A DNA stretch of 26,560 bases. It comes from Embleya sp040605455. Its GTDB lineage: Bacteria; Actinomycetota; Actinomycetes; Streptomycetales; Streptomycetaceae. Location of the stretch: positions 1 to 26,560 of the forward strand of contig NZ_JBEXCV010000127.1 of NCBI RefSeq assembly GCF_040605455.1. Reading direction: 5' to 3'. Positions 14,484 to 22,110 of the stretch are shown one piece after another; position 1 is the stretch's first letter, and every line of letters starts with the position of its first letter. The position numbers and the translations under genes are program-made. The notes under the pieces were generated by a model. It was not told the origin of the DNA. It worked only from the letters and a program-made list of their open reading frames with translations, and did no database searches.

Positions 14484-15902
14484 CTATCTCGGCAGGGTGA
14501 TCCGGAACGTGGTGCGGCCGGGTTCGGAGTCGACCGTGACCGTGCCGTCGTGCCGTTCGACGATGATCCGGTAGGAGATGTCCAGGCCCAGTCCGGTGCC
14601 CTCGCCGAGCGCCTTCGTGGTGAAGAACGGCTCGAAGATCCGGTCCTGGATGTCGGGCGGGATGCCGGGGCCGTCGTCCTCGACCTCGATCACCACCGAC
14701 GCCGCGTCCGCGCGCGCCCGCAGGGTCAGCGTGCCCTTGCCGCCCATCGCGTCGGCGGCGTTGTCGATCAGGTTGGTCCACACCTGGTTGAGCTCGGCCG
14801 GATATGCCTGGATCTTCGGCAGATCCTCGGCGTATTCGCGCTCGACCCGGATGTCGCGCAGCGGGCCGGCCAGCATGGCCACCGTGCTGTCCAGGCCCTT
14901 GCGCAGATCGCTCTCCTGGTAGGGGGCCCGGTCCATCTGGGTGTACTGGCCGGCGGCGGCGAGCAGTTCGGTGATCCGACCGAGCGCGTCGGCGACCTCG
15001 TCGAGCAGCGCCTCGCCCTCCAGGTTGGCGGCAAGCCAGGTCAACCCGGGCCGGGCGGCCGAGCCCAGCGCGGCGCCCGCACCCCGGGCCCAGTCCTCGT
15101 ACAGACCCACGTTCACGAACGACGGGGCTGTCTCGTACGCATCCGCAACGCCCAGGTCCTCGAAGATCTCGGCGACTTCGTCGGTACGGTCGGCGAACTC
15201 CAGCGGGCGCAGCCGGGGCGCCTCGGTGCCACGGTGGGCAAGCACCTCGGCCTGGAGCCGGTCCAGCGCCTCCAGCGCCTCGACGGTTGCCCCCGCGCGA
15301 GCCAACTCGGCTCGGGCCGAACGCAGTTCCCCAAGCCGGGTGCGCAGATTCGCGGCGGCCCGCTCGGCTGCCGCCGCCGGGTTGCCCAGTTCGTGGGTGA
15401 GTCCGGCGGTAAGGGTGCCCAGGGCCACCATGCGCTCCCGCTGGCCGACCGCCGAACCGTTGCGGCGCGCGCCCAGGAACATGCCCGCGACCAGGTGCGC
15501 GGCCATCGGGAACCACTCGGTGAAGGCCTGCGCCAGCTCGGCTGCCGGCAGCACGAAGAAGGTCGAGTCGACGTGCGTTCGCGCGGTGTTGCCATACGCG
15601 TGCACGGCCGGCGTCCCGTCGTTGCCGTCCAGGGCGAGTGCGGCGCCGACATACGCACCGCGCATCGACGAGCGGTGCACCTCCAACTCGCCGCCGCGCA
15701 CCGTGCGGTTCATCGTGACCTCGCCGGAGAGCAGCACGAAGAAGCACTCGCCGGGGTCGCCCTCGTGGTACAGCGTGGTGTTCGCCGGGAACGCCTTGAC
15801 CTTGCCGTGCGCGCACAGCCAGTTCAGGTGTTCGTCGGCGAGTTTCTCGAACAGGAAGAGGGTGCGCAGTTCCTCGGGCGGCAACACGTCGCACACGCTC
15901 AT
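14484..15902 (-). CDS. Cyclic-nucleotide-binding-domain sensor histidine kinase
   Basis: The 472-residue soluble protein has an N-terminal cNMP-binding-type barrel (about 12-125, with LYHEGDPGECFFVLLSGEV at 44-62). It then has the HisKA-like GTLTAGLTHELGNPAAA with His170, a long helical region (180-330), N-box NLIDNAADAM (377-386), DDGPGIP (409-415), RIFEPFFTTK (421-430) and GTGLGLDIS (435-443). All kinase boxes are intact. There is no transmembrane helix, so it senses a cytoplasmic signal. Its ATG (15902) overlaps the stop of the upstream flavoprotein gene as ATGA, giving coupled translation. The natural partner is the receiver domain in that flavoprotein. Whether the barrel binds a nucleotide is not known. 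Confidence 0.92.
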   Translation of the reverse strand: MSVCDVLPPEELRTLFLFEKLADEHLNWLCAHGKVKAFPANTTLYHEGDPGECFFVLLSGEVTMNRTVRGGELEVHRSSMRGAYVGAALALDGNDGTPAVHAYGNTARTHVDSTFFVLPAAELAQAFTEWFPMAAHLVAGMFLGARRNGSAVGQRERMVALGTLTAGLTHELGNPAAAAERAAANLRTRLGELRSARAELARAGATVEALEALDRLQAEVLAHRGTEAPRLRPLEFADRTDEVAEIFEDLGVADAYETAPSFVNVGLYEDWARGAGAALGSAARPGLTWLAANLEGEALLDEVADALGRITELLAAAGQYTQMDRAPYQESDLRKGLDSTVAMLAGPLRDIRVEREYAEDLPKIQAYPAELNQVWTNLIDNAADAMGGKGTLTLRARADAASVVIEVEDDGPGIPPDIQDRIFEPFFTTKALGEGTGLGLDISYRIIVERHDGTVTVDSEPGRTTFRITLPR

Positions 15903-17590
15903 CGCGAGCCCTCCGCCGCCGGGATCCGGGTGTTCAGGGTCTCCAGATAACGGTGTACCAGCATCACCGTCATCGCGCCTTCGCCGACCGCCGAGGCAAC
16001 TCGCTTGACCGAGGCCGCGCGCGAGTCGCCGGCCGCGAACACGCCCGGCACGGCGGTCTCCTGGACGAACGGTGGCCGACTCCAGCCGTCGAGTTCGCCG
16101 TCGCATTCGTCGAGGAGTTCGCTGCCGGTGAGGATGTAGCCGTCCCGGTCGCGTCGCACACCGCTGCCGTCCAGCCACGCGGTGCGCGGGCTGGCGCCGA
16201 TGAAGACGAACAGCCAGGACGCGGGGACCGTCTCCTCCTTGCCCGAGTCGCGGTCGCGCAGGGTGAGTTCGCGCAGCCGGCCGGTGCCGTGCGCGTGCGT
16301 GATCTCGGTGCGCACGCGCACCTCGACGTTGGGAATCTGCGCCAACTGCTCGATCAGGTAGTGCGACATGGACGCCTCCAGGCCCGCGCCGCGCACCAGG
16401 ATGATCACCCGGCGGGCGTAGCGGGCGAAGAACACCGCGGCCTGACCGGCCGAGTTGGCCGCGCCGACGATGTAGACGTCCTGGTCGCGGGTGTCCGGGC
16501 CGGTGGTCAGCGCCGCGCCGTAGTAGACGCCGCGGTCGGTGAGTTCGGCCAGGCCCGGCGCGTCCAGGGTGCGGTAGGAAACGCCGGTGGCGAGGACGAC
16601 CGCATGACCCCGGGCGACGATGTCGCCGTCGCACGAGATGGTGCGCACCTCGCCGTCCACGTGCAGCTCGGTCACATCGCGCGTGGTGACCATCTCGGCG
16701 CCGAACTTGAGTGCCTGTCGGCGGGCCCGGCCGATGAACTGCGAGCCGGAGATGCCGTCCGGGAAGCCGAGGTAGTTCTCGATCCGCGAGCTCTGCCCGG
16801 CCTGGCCGCCGGTGGCCTGGCGCTCCACCAGCAGCGTGCGCAGTCCCTCGCTGGCCGCGTACACCGCGGCGCCCAGCCCGGCCGGGCCGCCGCCGACGAT
16901 CACCACGTCGTACAGGTCGCCGGAGGCGGTCACGGACAGACCGACGTACTCGGCCAGTTCACCCTTGGACGGGGACCGCAGCACGGTCGAGTCCGGCGCG
17001 ATCACCACCGGCACGTCGGCCTCGGTGGTGCCGGTCTCGCGCATCAGTCGGCGTGCCTCGGCCTGGGTGACGTCGTACCAGCGATACGGCACACCGTTGT
17101 TGGCGAGGAAGTCGCGCAACTCGAAGGACGGCGCGGAGAACCGTGCGCCGATCACCGTGGCCCAGCTCTCGTCCGGCACCGGAGCGGTCTCCCACGCGGT
17201 GATCAGCGAGTCCAGGACCGGATAGAGCCGCTCTTCCGGTGGGTCCCACGGCTTGAGCAGGTAGTGGTCGATGTCCACGTCGTTGATCGCCCGGATCGCC
17301 GCGCCGGTGTCCGCGTAGGCGGTCAGCAGCACCCGTTTCGCACGCGGGTACAGGTGCGCGGCCTGTTCCAGGAAGGCGACGCCGTCCATCTGCGGCATAC
17401 GTTGGTCGGCGATCAGCACCGCGACCTGCTCACCCCGCTCGTGCAGTTCGCCCAGCGCCTCCAGGGCCTGTGCGCCGGATTCGGCGCGCACGATGCGGTG
17501 CCGGTCGCCGTACTGTCGCCGCAGGTCGCGGGCCACCGCACGGGACACGGCCGGATCGTCGTCGACGGTGAGTAGTACGGGCTTGTCCAC
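15899..17590 (-). CDS. Receiver domain fused to thioredoxin-reductase-like flavoprotein
   Basis: The 563-residue protein has three parts. Residues 1-130 are a receiver (Asp62 in ADQRMPQMDG, Thr90, Lys113). Residues about 150-220 resemble a glutaredoxin-like fold (FELRDFLANNGVPYRWYDV). Residues 226-550 are a thioredoxin-reductase-like FAD/NAD(P) module with GGGPAG (233-238), ATGVSYRTLDAPG (334-346), NADPH motif GAANSAGQ (376-383) and GVFAAGD (516-522). The redox CxxC is missing: GVYYGAAL (354-361) stands where GVSYCATC is expected. It probably reduces something other than thioredoxin, or works through another group. GTG 17590 is chosen for the GAGGAA site 4 nt upstream. It is coupled to the kinase gene by ATGA. 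This pairing is seen in other actinobacteria as a fused response regulator/reductase. Confidence 0.9.
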   Translation of the reverse strand: MDKPVLLTVDDDPAVSRAVARDLRRQYGDRHRIVRAESGAQALEALGELHERGEQVAVLIADQRMPQMDGVAFLEQAAHLYPRAKRVLLTAYADTGAAIRAINDVDIDHYLLKPWDPPEERLYPVLDSLITAWETAPVPDESWATVIGARFSAPSFELRDFLANNGVPYRWYDVTQAEARRLMRETGTTEADVPVVIAPDSTVLRSPSKGELAEYVGLSVTASGDLYDVVIVGGGPAGLGAAVYAASEGLRTLLVERQATGGQAGQSSRIENYLGFPDGISGSQFIGRARRQALKFGAEMVTTRDVTELHVDGEVRTISCDGDIVARGHAVVLATGVSYRTLDAPGLAELTDRGVYYGAALTTGPDTRDQDVYIVGAANSAGQAAVFFARYARRVIILVRGAGLEASMSHYLIEQLAQIPNVEVRVRTEITHAHGTGRLRELTLRDRDSGKEETVPASWLFVFIGASPRTAWLDGSGVRRDRDGYILTGSELLDECDGELDGWSRPPFVQETAVPGVFAAGDSRAASVKRVASAVGEGAMTVMLVHRYLETLNTRIPAAEGSR

Positions 17591-17659
17591 GAATTTCCTC
17601 ACGGGCATGGGCGGAGCACAAAAGGGGACCACTGCCCGGATCCGGCCTCGGCCATGCAC

Positions 17660-17682
17660 CGGACGGCGCGTCCGCCACGTTA
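17660..17682 (-). promoter_or_regulatory. Possible promoter of the flavoprotein-kinase operon
   Basis: On the minus strand TAACGT (17682-17677) is a -10-like hexamer. Just downstream of it CGGACG (17660-17665) and CGTCCG (17669-17674) form a 6-bp inverted repeat near the expected transcription start. No -35 is clear. Confidence 0.35.
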
Positions 17683-17769
17683 TCCTCTCGCCGAAACCCG
17701 CAGGTGAGGAGTGTCGGTGGCGTACGCCGTCGTCGGTGGTGCGGCTGCGCGGCTCGGCGATCGCATCGG

Positions 17770-17920
17770 TCCTCGGTGCGACCGTATGCCGGATCACCAT
17801 CCCGGAGGCGCGGCAGCGCGCCACCAGCGCGTCGAGGTCTTCGTGGACCGGCTCCACGGGCGCCGGTTCGTCGCTCTCGCGCAGTACGCCGATCATCTCG
17901 TGCAGGCCGGGTCGGCGGCC
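17770..17920 (-). pseudogene. Fragment of a NarL-type histidine kinase
   Basis: The minus strand encodes LHEMIGVLRESDEPAPVEPV, then LDALVARCRASGMVIRHTV, between about 17905 and 17774. This matches the stretch between the phospho-His helix and the ATPase domain of HisKA_3 kinases, where GLAEMRRLLGVLRxDDEPAP...LDALVxxxRxAGLxVxLxV is common. Neither the His motif nor the ATP-binding boxes are nearby. The fragment has no start, about 44 codons of similarity and strong codon bias. It seems to be a remnant left by deletion. The call rests on recognising a short motif. Confidence 0.45.
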
Positions 17921-17984
17921 CAGCCGGAGGGGGTGGTGCGCATGATTTCGACGCTGTCGACCCGACGTGTGCCGACACCTGCGT

Positions 17985-18033
17985 GGAAAGTCGTGCACTT
18001 TCCCTGTCGACCCACCCCGAACATGCCTAACGT
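17985..18033 (+). promoter_or_regulatory. Inverted repeat and possible leaderless promoter
   Basis: GGAAAGT (17985-17991) and ACTTTCC (17997-18003) form a perfect 7-bp inverted repeat with a 5-bp centre. TAACGT (18028-18033) lies exactly 6 nt before ATG 18040, the geometry of a leaderless start. No strong -35 is visible. Confidence 0.45.
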
Positions 18034-18039
18034 GGCGCT

Positions 18040-18246
18040 ATGTCCGAGAAGCGACGCCCTCCGCACCGCGAGACCATCCAGGCGCTCGTCGGAGTGGCCG
18101 TGATCGTGATCGGCCTCCTGACCACCCTGATCCTGCACCTCACCCACGACCCCGACCCGACCCCGCCGCCCCGAACCCCCATCCCGATCACCTCCACCGC
18201 GCCCGCGACATCACCCACTGCCCCACCGGCAGCAGCGGCCCGATAG
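18040..18246 (+). CDS. Small single-pass membrane protein
   Basis: The 68-residue protein has a basic N-terminus (MSEKRRPPHRETIQ), one clear membrane helix (ALVGVAVIVIGLLTTLIL, about 15-32), then a Pro/Thr/Ala-rich tail predicted to be outside the cytoplasm. I do not recognise a family. The ATG at 18040 has no good Shine-Dalgarno sequence, but a TAACGT hexamer 6 nt upstream suggests leaderless translation. Codon bias is strong in this frame. It stands alone between a kinase remnant and the ArsR-MFS operon. Confidence 0.6.
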   Translation: MSEKRRPPHRETIQALVGVAVIVIGLLTTLILHLTHDPDPTPPPRTPIPITSTAPATSPTAPPAAAAR

Positions 18247-18546
18247 CCCCAGGAGCGCAACGGAGGAGCCGAGCACGCCCCCAACCGGCCACAGCCACGG
18301 GAAGCACCCGGCCGACCGGGGCAACCGACCAGCCCGATCGAAGAGCCGGACGAACAGGCACGGCGGCGCAAGCGCACGGCCGGCGGGTCGGGGACGACCA
18401 CCACCACAACGCCCGTCCGCTCGGCGGTCGACTCCCACTCGATCGGCCCTCCCCGCCACCGGCCACCGGCGCTCTTGCCGGCCATCCGCTCTGCGGGCGC
18501 GGGCCGGCTCGCGTTCACATCGGGTCGGGACATTTGCAGAGAGTCC
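18247..18546. other. 300-bp region without a convincing gene
   Basis: No recognisable protein was found in any frame. A minus-strand frame from ATG 18533 keeps good codon bias for about 60 codons but has no ribosome-binding site and matches nothing I know. The ArsR operator-promoter starts near 18533. Confidence 0.5.
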
Positions 18547-18575
18547 TTTGCAGAGAAGTCTCTGTCTCATACAGT
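18533..18575 (+). promoter_or_regulatory. ArsR operator and leaderless promoter
   Basis: TTTGCAGAGA occurs twice (18533-18542 and 18547-18556). The second copy runs into a palindrome, CAGAGA-ag-TCTCTG (18551-18564). TTTGCA (18547-18552) is a -35-like element, and TACAGT (18570-18575), after a 17-bp spacer, a -10. Six nucleotides later the GTG start codon lies at the expected transcription start. The repeats cover the promoter, as for autorepression by an ArsR-type protein. Confidence 0.65.
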
Positions 18576-18581
18576 CGGACC

Positions 18582-19157
18582 GTGAACGACTCCCCGCGGC
18601 GGATGGACGCCCGTAGCCTGCGTGCCCTCGCCCACCCCCTACGTATGCGCCTGTTGGAGTTGCTACGGCTGGACGGTCCCGCGACTGCGACCCACCTGGC
18701 GGCGCGCGTCGACGACAGCACCGGAACGGTCAGTTGGCATCTGCGGCACCTTGCCGAGCACGGCTTCATCGAGGACGTGCCCGAGCGCGGGACGCGGCGT
18801 GAGCGCTGGTGGCGGGCCGTGGTGCGGCCACGCGATCTGCATACCAGCGAGTTCCGGGGCGATCCCGAGTCGCGTGGCGCACTGGATGTCTACCTGCGCG
18901 AGTTTCTCCGGCAGCAGGGCAATCGCATGGTCGAGTCGTTCGCGGACGCCGAAACCATGGGGCCCGAGTGGGTGAGCGCGCGGACCGTCTCGGACTGGAG
19001 CGGGGTGCGCCTGACGGCGGATCAGCTGGCCGAGCTGGGCCGACGGGTGATCGAGCTGGTCAACGAGGCCGTCCGGCAACCCGAGCAGCCGGGCGCGGCC
19101 ACCATCGTGCTGCAGTTCCAGGCCTTTCCGCGCCGACCCGAGGAGGATTCCGGATGA
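18582..19157 (+). CDS. ArsR-type winged-helix transcriptional repressor
   Basis: The 191-residue protein opens ARSLRALAHPLRMRLLELLR and then has the HTH ATHLAARVDDSTGTVSWHLR and HLAEHGFIEDV (about 36-66). This is the HTH_20 type common in streptomycete ArsR-like regulators. There is no Cys-rich metal site, so it may sense a small organic molecule. GTG 18582 is favoured because TACAGT lies 6 nt upstream (leaderless). ATG 18603, with a weak GGCGG, is the alternative. Its stop overlaps the MFS start as ATGA, so repressor and exporter are made together. It probably represses this promoter through the repeats at 18533-18564. Confidence 0.88.
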   Translation: MNDSPRRMDARSLRALAHPLRMRLLELLRLDGPATATHLAARVDDSTGTVSWHLRHLAEHGFIEDVPERGTRRERWWRAVVRPRDLHTSEFRGDPESRGALDVYLREFLRQQGNRMVESFADAETMGPEWVSARTVSDWSGVRLTADQLAELGRRVIELVNEAVRQPEQPGAATIVLQFQAFPRRPEEDSG

Positions 19158-20449
19158 GTGGGCTGCTTCGTCGGCATCGCGACTTCCGGCTGCTGTGGTG
19201 TGGCGAGACCGCCGGGAAGTTCGGTGCCTCGGTCACGGGCGTGGCGATGCCGTTGATCGCGATCTCCACGCTGGACGCCGGTACGTTCGAGATCGGCCTG
19301 CTCGGCGCCGCGGCCTGGCTGCCATGGTTGCTGATCGGGTTGCCGGTCGGCGTCTGGGTGGATCGAATAGCCCGTCGGCCGATCATGCTCGGCGCCGCGG
19401 CGTCCTCCTGCGCACTGTTCCTGGCGGTGCCGTTGGCGCACTGGGCGGGCGTACTGAGTGTCGGGCTGTTGCTGACGATCACGCTCGCGACCGGGGTGTC
19501 CGCGGTGTTCTTCCAGACCGCGTACACCGCCTATCTCCCGAGCATCCTGGCGCCCGCCGATCAGGCCGAGGGCAACGGCAAGCTGCACGGCAGCGCGTCC
19601 GCCGCACAGATCGTCGGGGGCGGCGCCGGCGGGCTGATCGCGCAGGCGGCGGGTGCGGTGAACGGCATGTTCGTCAATGCCGGGACCTTCCTCACCTCGT
19701 TCGTCTGCCTGCTCGGCATCGGCCATCGGGAACCGCCGCCGAATGCGACGGCGGGCGTCGACGGCGTCGACCACCGCGTGCCGCGTTCGCTCGTCCGCGA
19801 GATCGGCGAGGGGCTGCGCCTGGTCGCGCACGACCCGTGGTTGCGGACGTTCGCGCTCTACGGCGGCGCCTCCAATCTGGCTCTGGTCGGCCTCCAGTCC
19901 ATGCAACTGGTGTTCCTGGTCCGCGAGGTCGGGGTGAGCGAGGGTGCGGTCGGCGCCCTGATCGCGGCCGGCTCGCTCGGCGGCATCGTGGGGGCGTTCG
20001 TCTCCCGCCGGGTCGCCGCGCGGATGGGCACGGCCCGGGCGTTCCTGGCCTTCGAACCGGGTGTCTCCGGCCTGGTCCTGCTCGTCCCGCTGACCACCGG
20101 TGGCGCGGGGCTGCTGCTGTTCGTGTTCGGCTCGTTCGCGATGGTCGCCGGTGTCGTGGCCGCCAATGTGATCAAGGCGGGCTTCCAACAGCGTTACTGT
20201 CCACCGCAGTTGCTCGGTCGGATCACCGCGAGCATGCAGTTCGTCAACTACGGCACCATCCCGCTCGGCGCGCTGCTGGCGGGCACCCTGGGCTCCACGA
20301 TCGGCATACGCCCCACCATGTGGGTCATGGCCGCCGCGATCCCGGCCATGGGCCTGATCCTGGTCCTGTCCCCCGTCCGCCGCTGCCGCGACCTGCCCAC
20401 CACGCCCCGGGACAGCACGGCACCGACCGTCCCGGGACGAGTGGCCTGA
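19154..20449 (+). CDS. MFS transporter
   Basis: The 431-residue protein has about 12 membrane segments and the MFS signature loop GVWVDRIARRPIML (motif A, after the second helix). The N-terminus LLRRHRDFRLLWCGETAGKFG, split as LLRRHRDFRLLW and CGETAGKFG, and the FQTAYTAYLPSI segment are typical of the MFS_3/enterobactin-exporter-like drug-efflux group. It is in the cytoplasmic membrane, probably exporting a drug or metabolite. AGGAGG lies 7 nt before the ATG. The start overlaps the ArsR stop (ATGA). The ArsR repressor is likely to sense the exported compound, which is unknown. Confidence 0.9.
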   Translation: MSGLLRRHRDFRLLWCGETAGKFGASVTGVAMPLIAISTLDAGTFEIGLLGAAAWLPWLLIGLPVGVWVDRIARRPIMLGAAASSCALFLAVPLAHWAGVLSVGLLLTITLATGVSAVFFQTAYTAYLPSILAPADQAEGNGKLHGSASAAQIVGGGAGGLIAQAAGAVNGMFVNAGTFLTSFVCLLGIGHREPPPNATAGVDGVDHRVPRSLVREIGEGLRLVAHDPWLRTFALYGGASNLALVGLQSMQLVFLVREVGVSEGAVGALIAAGSLGGIVGAFVSRRVAARMGTARAFLAFEPGVSGLVLLVPLTTGGAGLLLFVFGSFAMVAGVVAANVIKAGFQQRYCPPQLLGRITASMQFVNYGTIPLGALLAGTLGSTIGIRPTMWVMAAAIPAMGLILVLSPVRRCRDLPTTPRDSTAPTVPGRVA

Positions 20450-20485
20450 GGGCCGATCGGCCGACGGGGGCCGGCGCCGTGCACG

Positions 20486-20507
20486 GTTTTCGAAGCGCAC
20501 CGAAAAC
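20486..20507 (+). terminator. Hairpin after the MFS gene
   Basis: GTTTTCG (20486-20492) pairs with CGAAAAC (20501-20507) around an 8-nt loop, 36 bp after the MFS stop codon. It is A/T-richer than the surroundings. It may be a terminator or an operator of the next gene. Confidence 0.4.
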
Positions 20508-20616
20508 GTGACGGCGGATGTCAAGTTATGAGGGGAGAGTGGGCCGCACGGAACAACAGGCTCCGATCAGGGTGCCCCCGGACACGATCCCGGGGCCTCG
20601 AACAAAGGAATCACCG

Positions 20617-22056
20617 ATGACGAACAACGCTGCCGGGCACACGGGCGGCGGCCCGGAATCGTCCGCTGCGATCGGCACGCTGACCGCGCGGGTACGGGGT
20701 GTCGTGGTCGTGCCCGGAGACGCCGGGTACGACGACGAGCGCTCCGGATTCCAGACCGCGTTCCGACCGCGGCCGGACGTGATCGTGGGTGCGGCCGACG
20801 CCGAGGACGTGCGGCTCGCGGTCGAGTTCGCCCGGGCGCACGGGCTGCCGGTGGCGGTCCGGGCCACCGGGCACGCCCCGGCGAACGCGACCCCGGGCGG
20901 CGTGTTGATCTCCACCCGACGGATGGCCGGGGTCCGGGTCGACCCCCGGGCCCGGACCGCGTGGGCAGAGGCGGGTGCCCGTTGGGAGCGGGTGGTGGCC
21001 GAGAGTGCCCCGCACGGCTTGGCCCCGCTCAACGGCTCGGCCCCGCACGTTGGTGTCGTCGCGTACAGCCTGGGCGGCGGACTCGGCCTGATGGCCCGCG
21101 AATTCGGCTATGCCGCCGACCATGTCCGGGCGATCGAGGTCGTCACCGCCGACGCGAGCGTACGACGCGTCACCGCCGAGAGCGACGCCGACCTGTTCTG
21201 GGCGCTGCGCGGCGGCCGGGACAATTTCGGCATCGTCACCTCGATCGAGTTCGACCTGTTCCCGGTGGCCCGGGTGTACGGCGGTTCGCTGATCTTCGAC
21301 GCCGACCGCGTCGAGGCGGCCACCGCGGCCTGGCTCGCCTGGACCGAGACGGTGCCGGAGCAGGTCACCTCGTCGATCTCGTTCATCGGCCTGCCCGACA
21401 TCGAGCAGGTCCCGCCGCCGCTGCGCGGCCGGCACACCGCGACCGTCAAGATCGTCTACACCGGCGAAGCCGCCGACGGGGAACGCCTGGTGGCCCCGCT
21501 ACGCGCGGTCGGACCACGCCTGGTCGACGACCTGACCGAGCTTGCCTACGCCGACTCGCACACCATCCACAACGATCCGGTCCACCCGCACGCCTACCTC
21601 GGCGACAACGTCCTGGTCCGCGACCTGGATCCGCAGGCAATGCGTGAGGTGTACCGGATCGCCGGTCCCAGCGCGCCGATGATGGTCATGCACGAGGTGC
21701 GCCACCTCGGCGGCGCGTTGTCCCGGCCACCGGCGGTGCCCAGCGCGGTCGGCCATCGCGACGCGCGCTACATCGTCCGGGTCGTGGCGATGATCGACGG
21801 CGCGGATCTCGATGTCGCGCGTGCCCTGCATGCCGACGTCCAGGCCGTGCTGAATCCGCTGTCCGTCGGCCGCAATCTCAACTTCGTCTACGGCGACGGG
21901 GTCCCGCCCACCCCCGATCAGGTCGCCGCGATGTACGACCCCGGGACGCGGGTGCGCCTGGTCGAACTCAAGGCGGCCCACGACCCGACCAACCTGTTCG
22001 ACGGCAATCACAACGTGGTCGCCCCGCACCCGAACGACCGACCGGACCCCAGCTGA
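20617..22056 (+). CDS. FAD-linked oxidase (berberine-bridge-enzyme-like)
   Basis: The 479-residue protein has the PCMH-type FAD-binding domain and a BBE-like C-terminus (PTNLFDGNHNV). VRATGHAPAN (81-90) contains His86 at the 8-alpha-histidyl attachment position. The SLGGGLGLMAREFGYAADHV region (151-170) follows. The Cys used for a second covalent bond in bicovalent relatives is replaced by the S141-A-P-H stretch, so one covalent link is predicted. Such enzymes oxidise sugars, alcohols or phenolic natural products, making peroxide. AAAGGAA lies 6 nt before the ATG. No signal peptide is visible. It follows the ArsR-MFS operon after 167 bp and may modify the same compound. That link is only positional. 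Confidence 0.9.
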   Translation: MTNNAAGHTGGGPESSAAIGTLTARVRGVVVVPGDAGYDDERSGFQTAFRPRPDVIVGAADAEDVRLAVEFARAHGLPVAVRATGHAPANATPGGVLISTRRMAGVRVDPRARTAWAEAGARWERVVAESAPHGLAPLNGSAPHVGVVAYSLGGGLGLMAREFGYAADHVRAIEVVTADASVRRVTAESDADLFWALRGGRDNFGIVTSIEFDLFPVARVYGGSLIFDADRVEAATAAWLAWTETVPEQVTSSISFIGLPDIEQVPPPLRGRHTATVKIVYTGEAADGERLVAPLRAVGPRLVDDLTELAYADSHTIHNDPVHPHAYLGDNVLVRDLDPQAMREVYRIAGPSAPMMVMHEVRHLGGALSRPPAVPSAVGHRDARYIVRVVAMIDGADLDVARALHADVQAVLNPLSVGRNLNFVYGDGVPPTPDQVAAMYDPGTRVRLVELKAAHDPTNLFDGNHNVVAPHPNDRPDPS

Positions 22057-22066
22057 ACTCCCCCTC

Positions 22067-22110
22067 CCGGCCCCGCGATCATGTACCCGAGTCATGGTCG
22101 GCGGGGCCGG
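22067..22110 (+). terminator. Strong hairpin after the FAD oxidase gene
   Basis: CCGGCCCCGC (22067-22076) and GCGGGGCCGG (22101-22110) are perfect 10-bp complements. GATCATG (22077-22083) and CATGGTC (22093-22099) extend the stem with one mismatch. It starts 10 bp after the stop codon. Confidence 0.8.

Larger units (their letters stand above)
17591..18039. other. 449-bp region with promoter, kinase remnant and inverted repeat
   Basis: No intact gene was found. The region holds a promoter-like site for the flavoprotein operon (17660-17682), a fragment resembling a histidine kinase (17770-17920, minus) and a 7-bp inverted repeat (17985-18003) before the small membrane protein gene. Confidence 0.6.

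Noticed and set aside
17711..18103. 130-codon plus-strand ORF upstream of the small membrane gene
   Set aside because: It overlaps the kinase-like fragment in antisense and the start of the small membrane gene. The protein shows no family and weaker codon bias.
18027..18533. Minus-strand ORF divergent from the ArsR gene
   Set aside because: Only the first 60 codons keep codon bias. Its start lies in the ArsR operator and there is no ribosome-binding site. I left it as a note in the intergenic entry.
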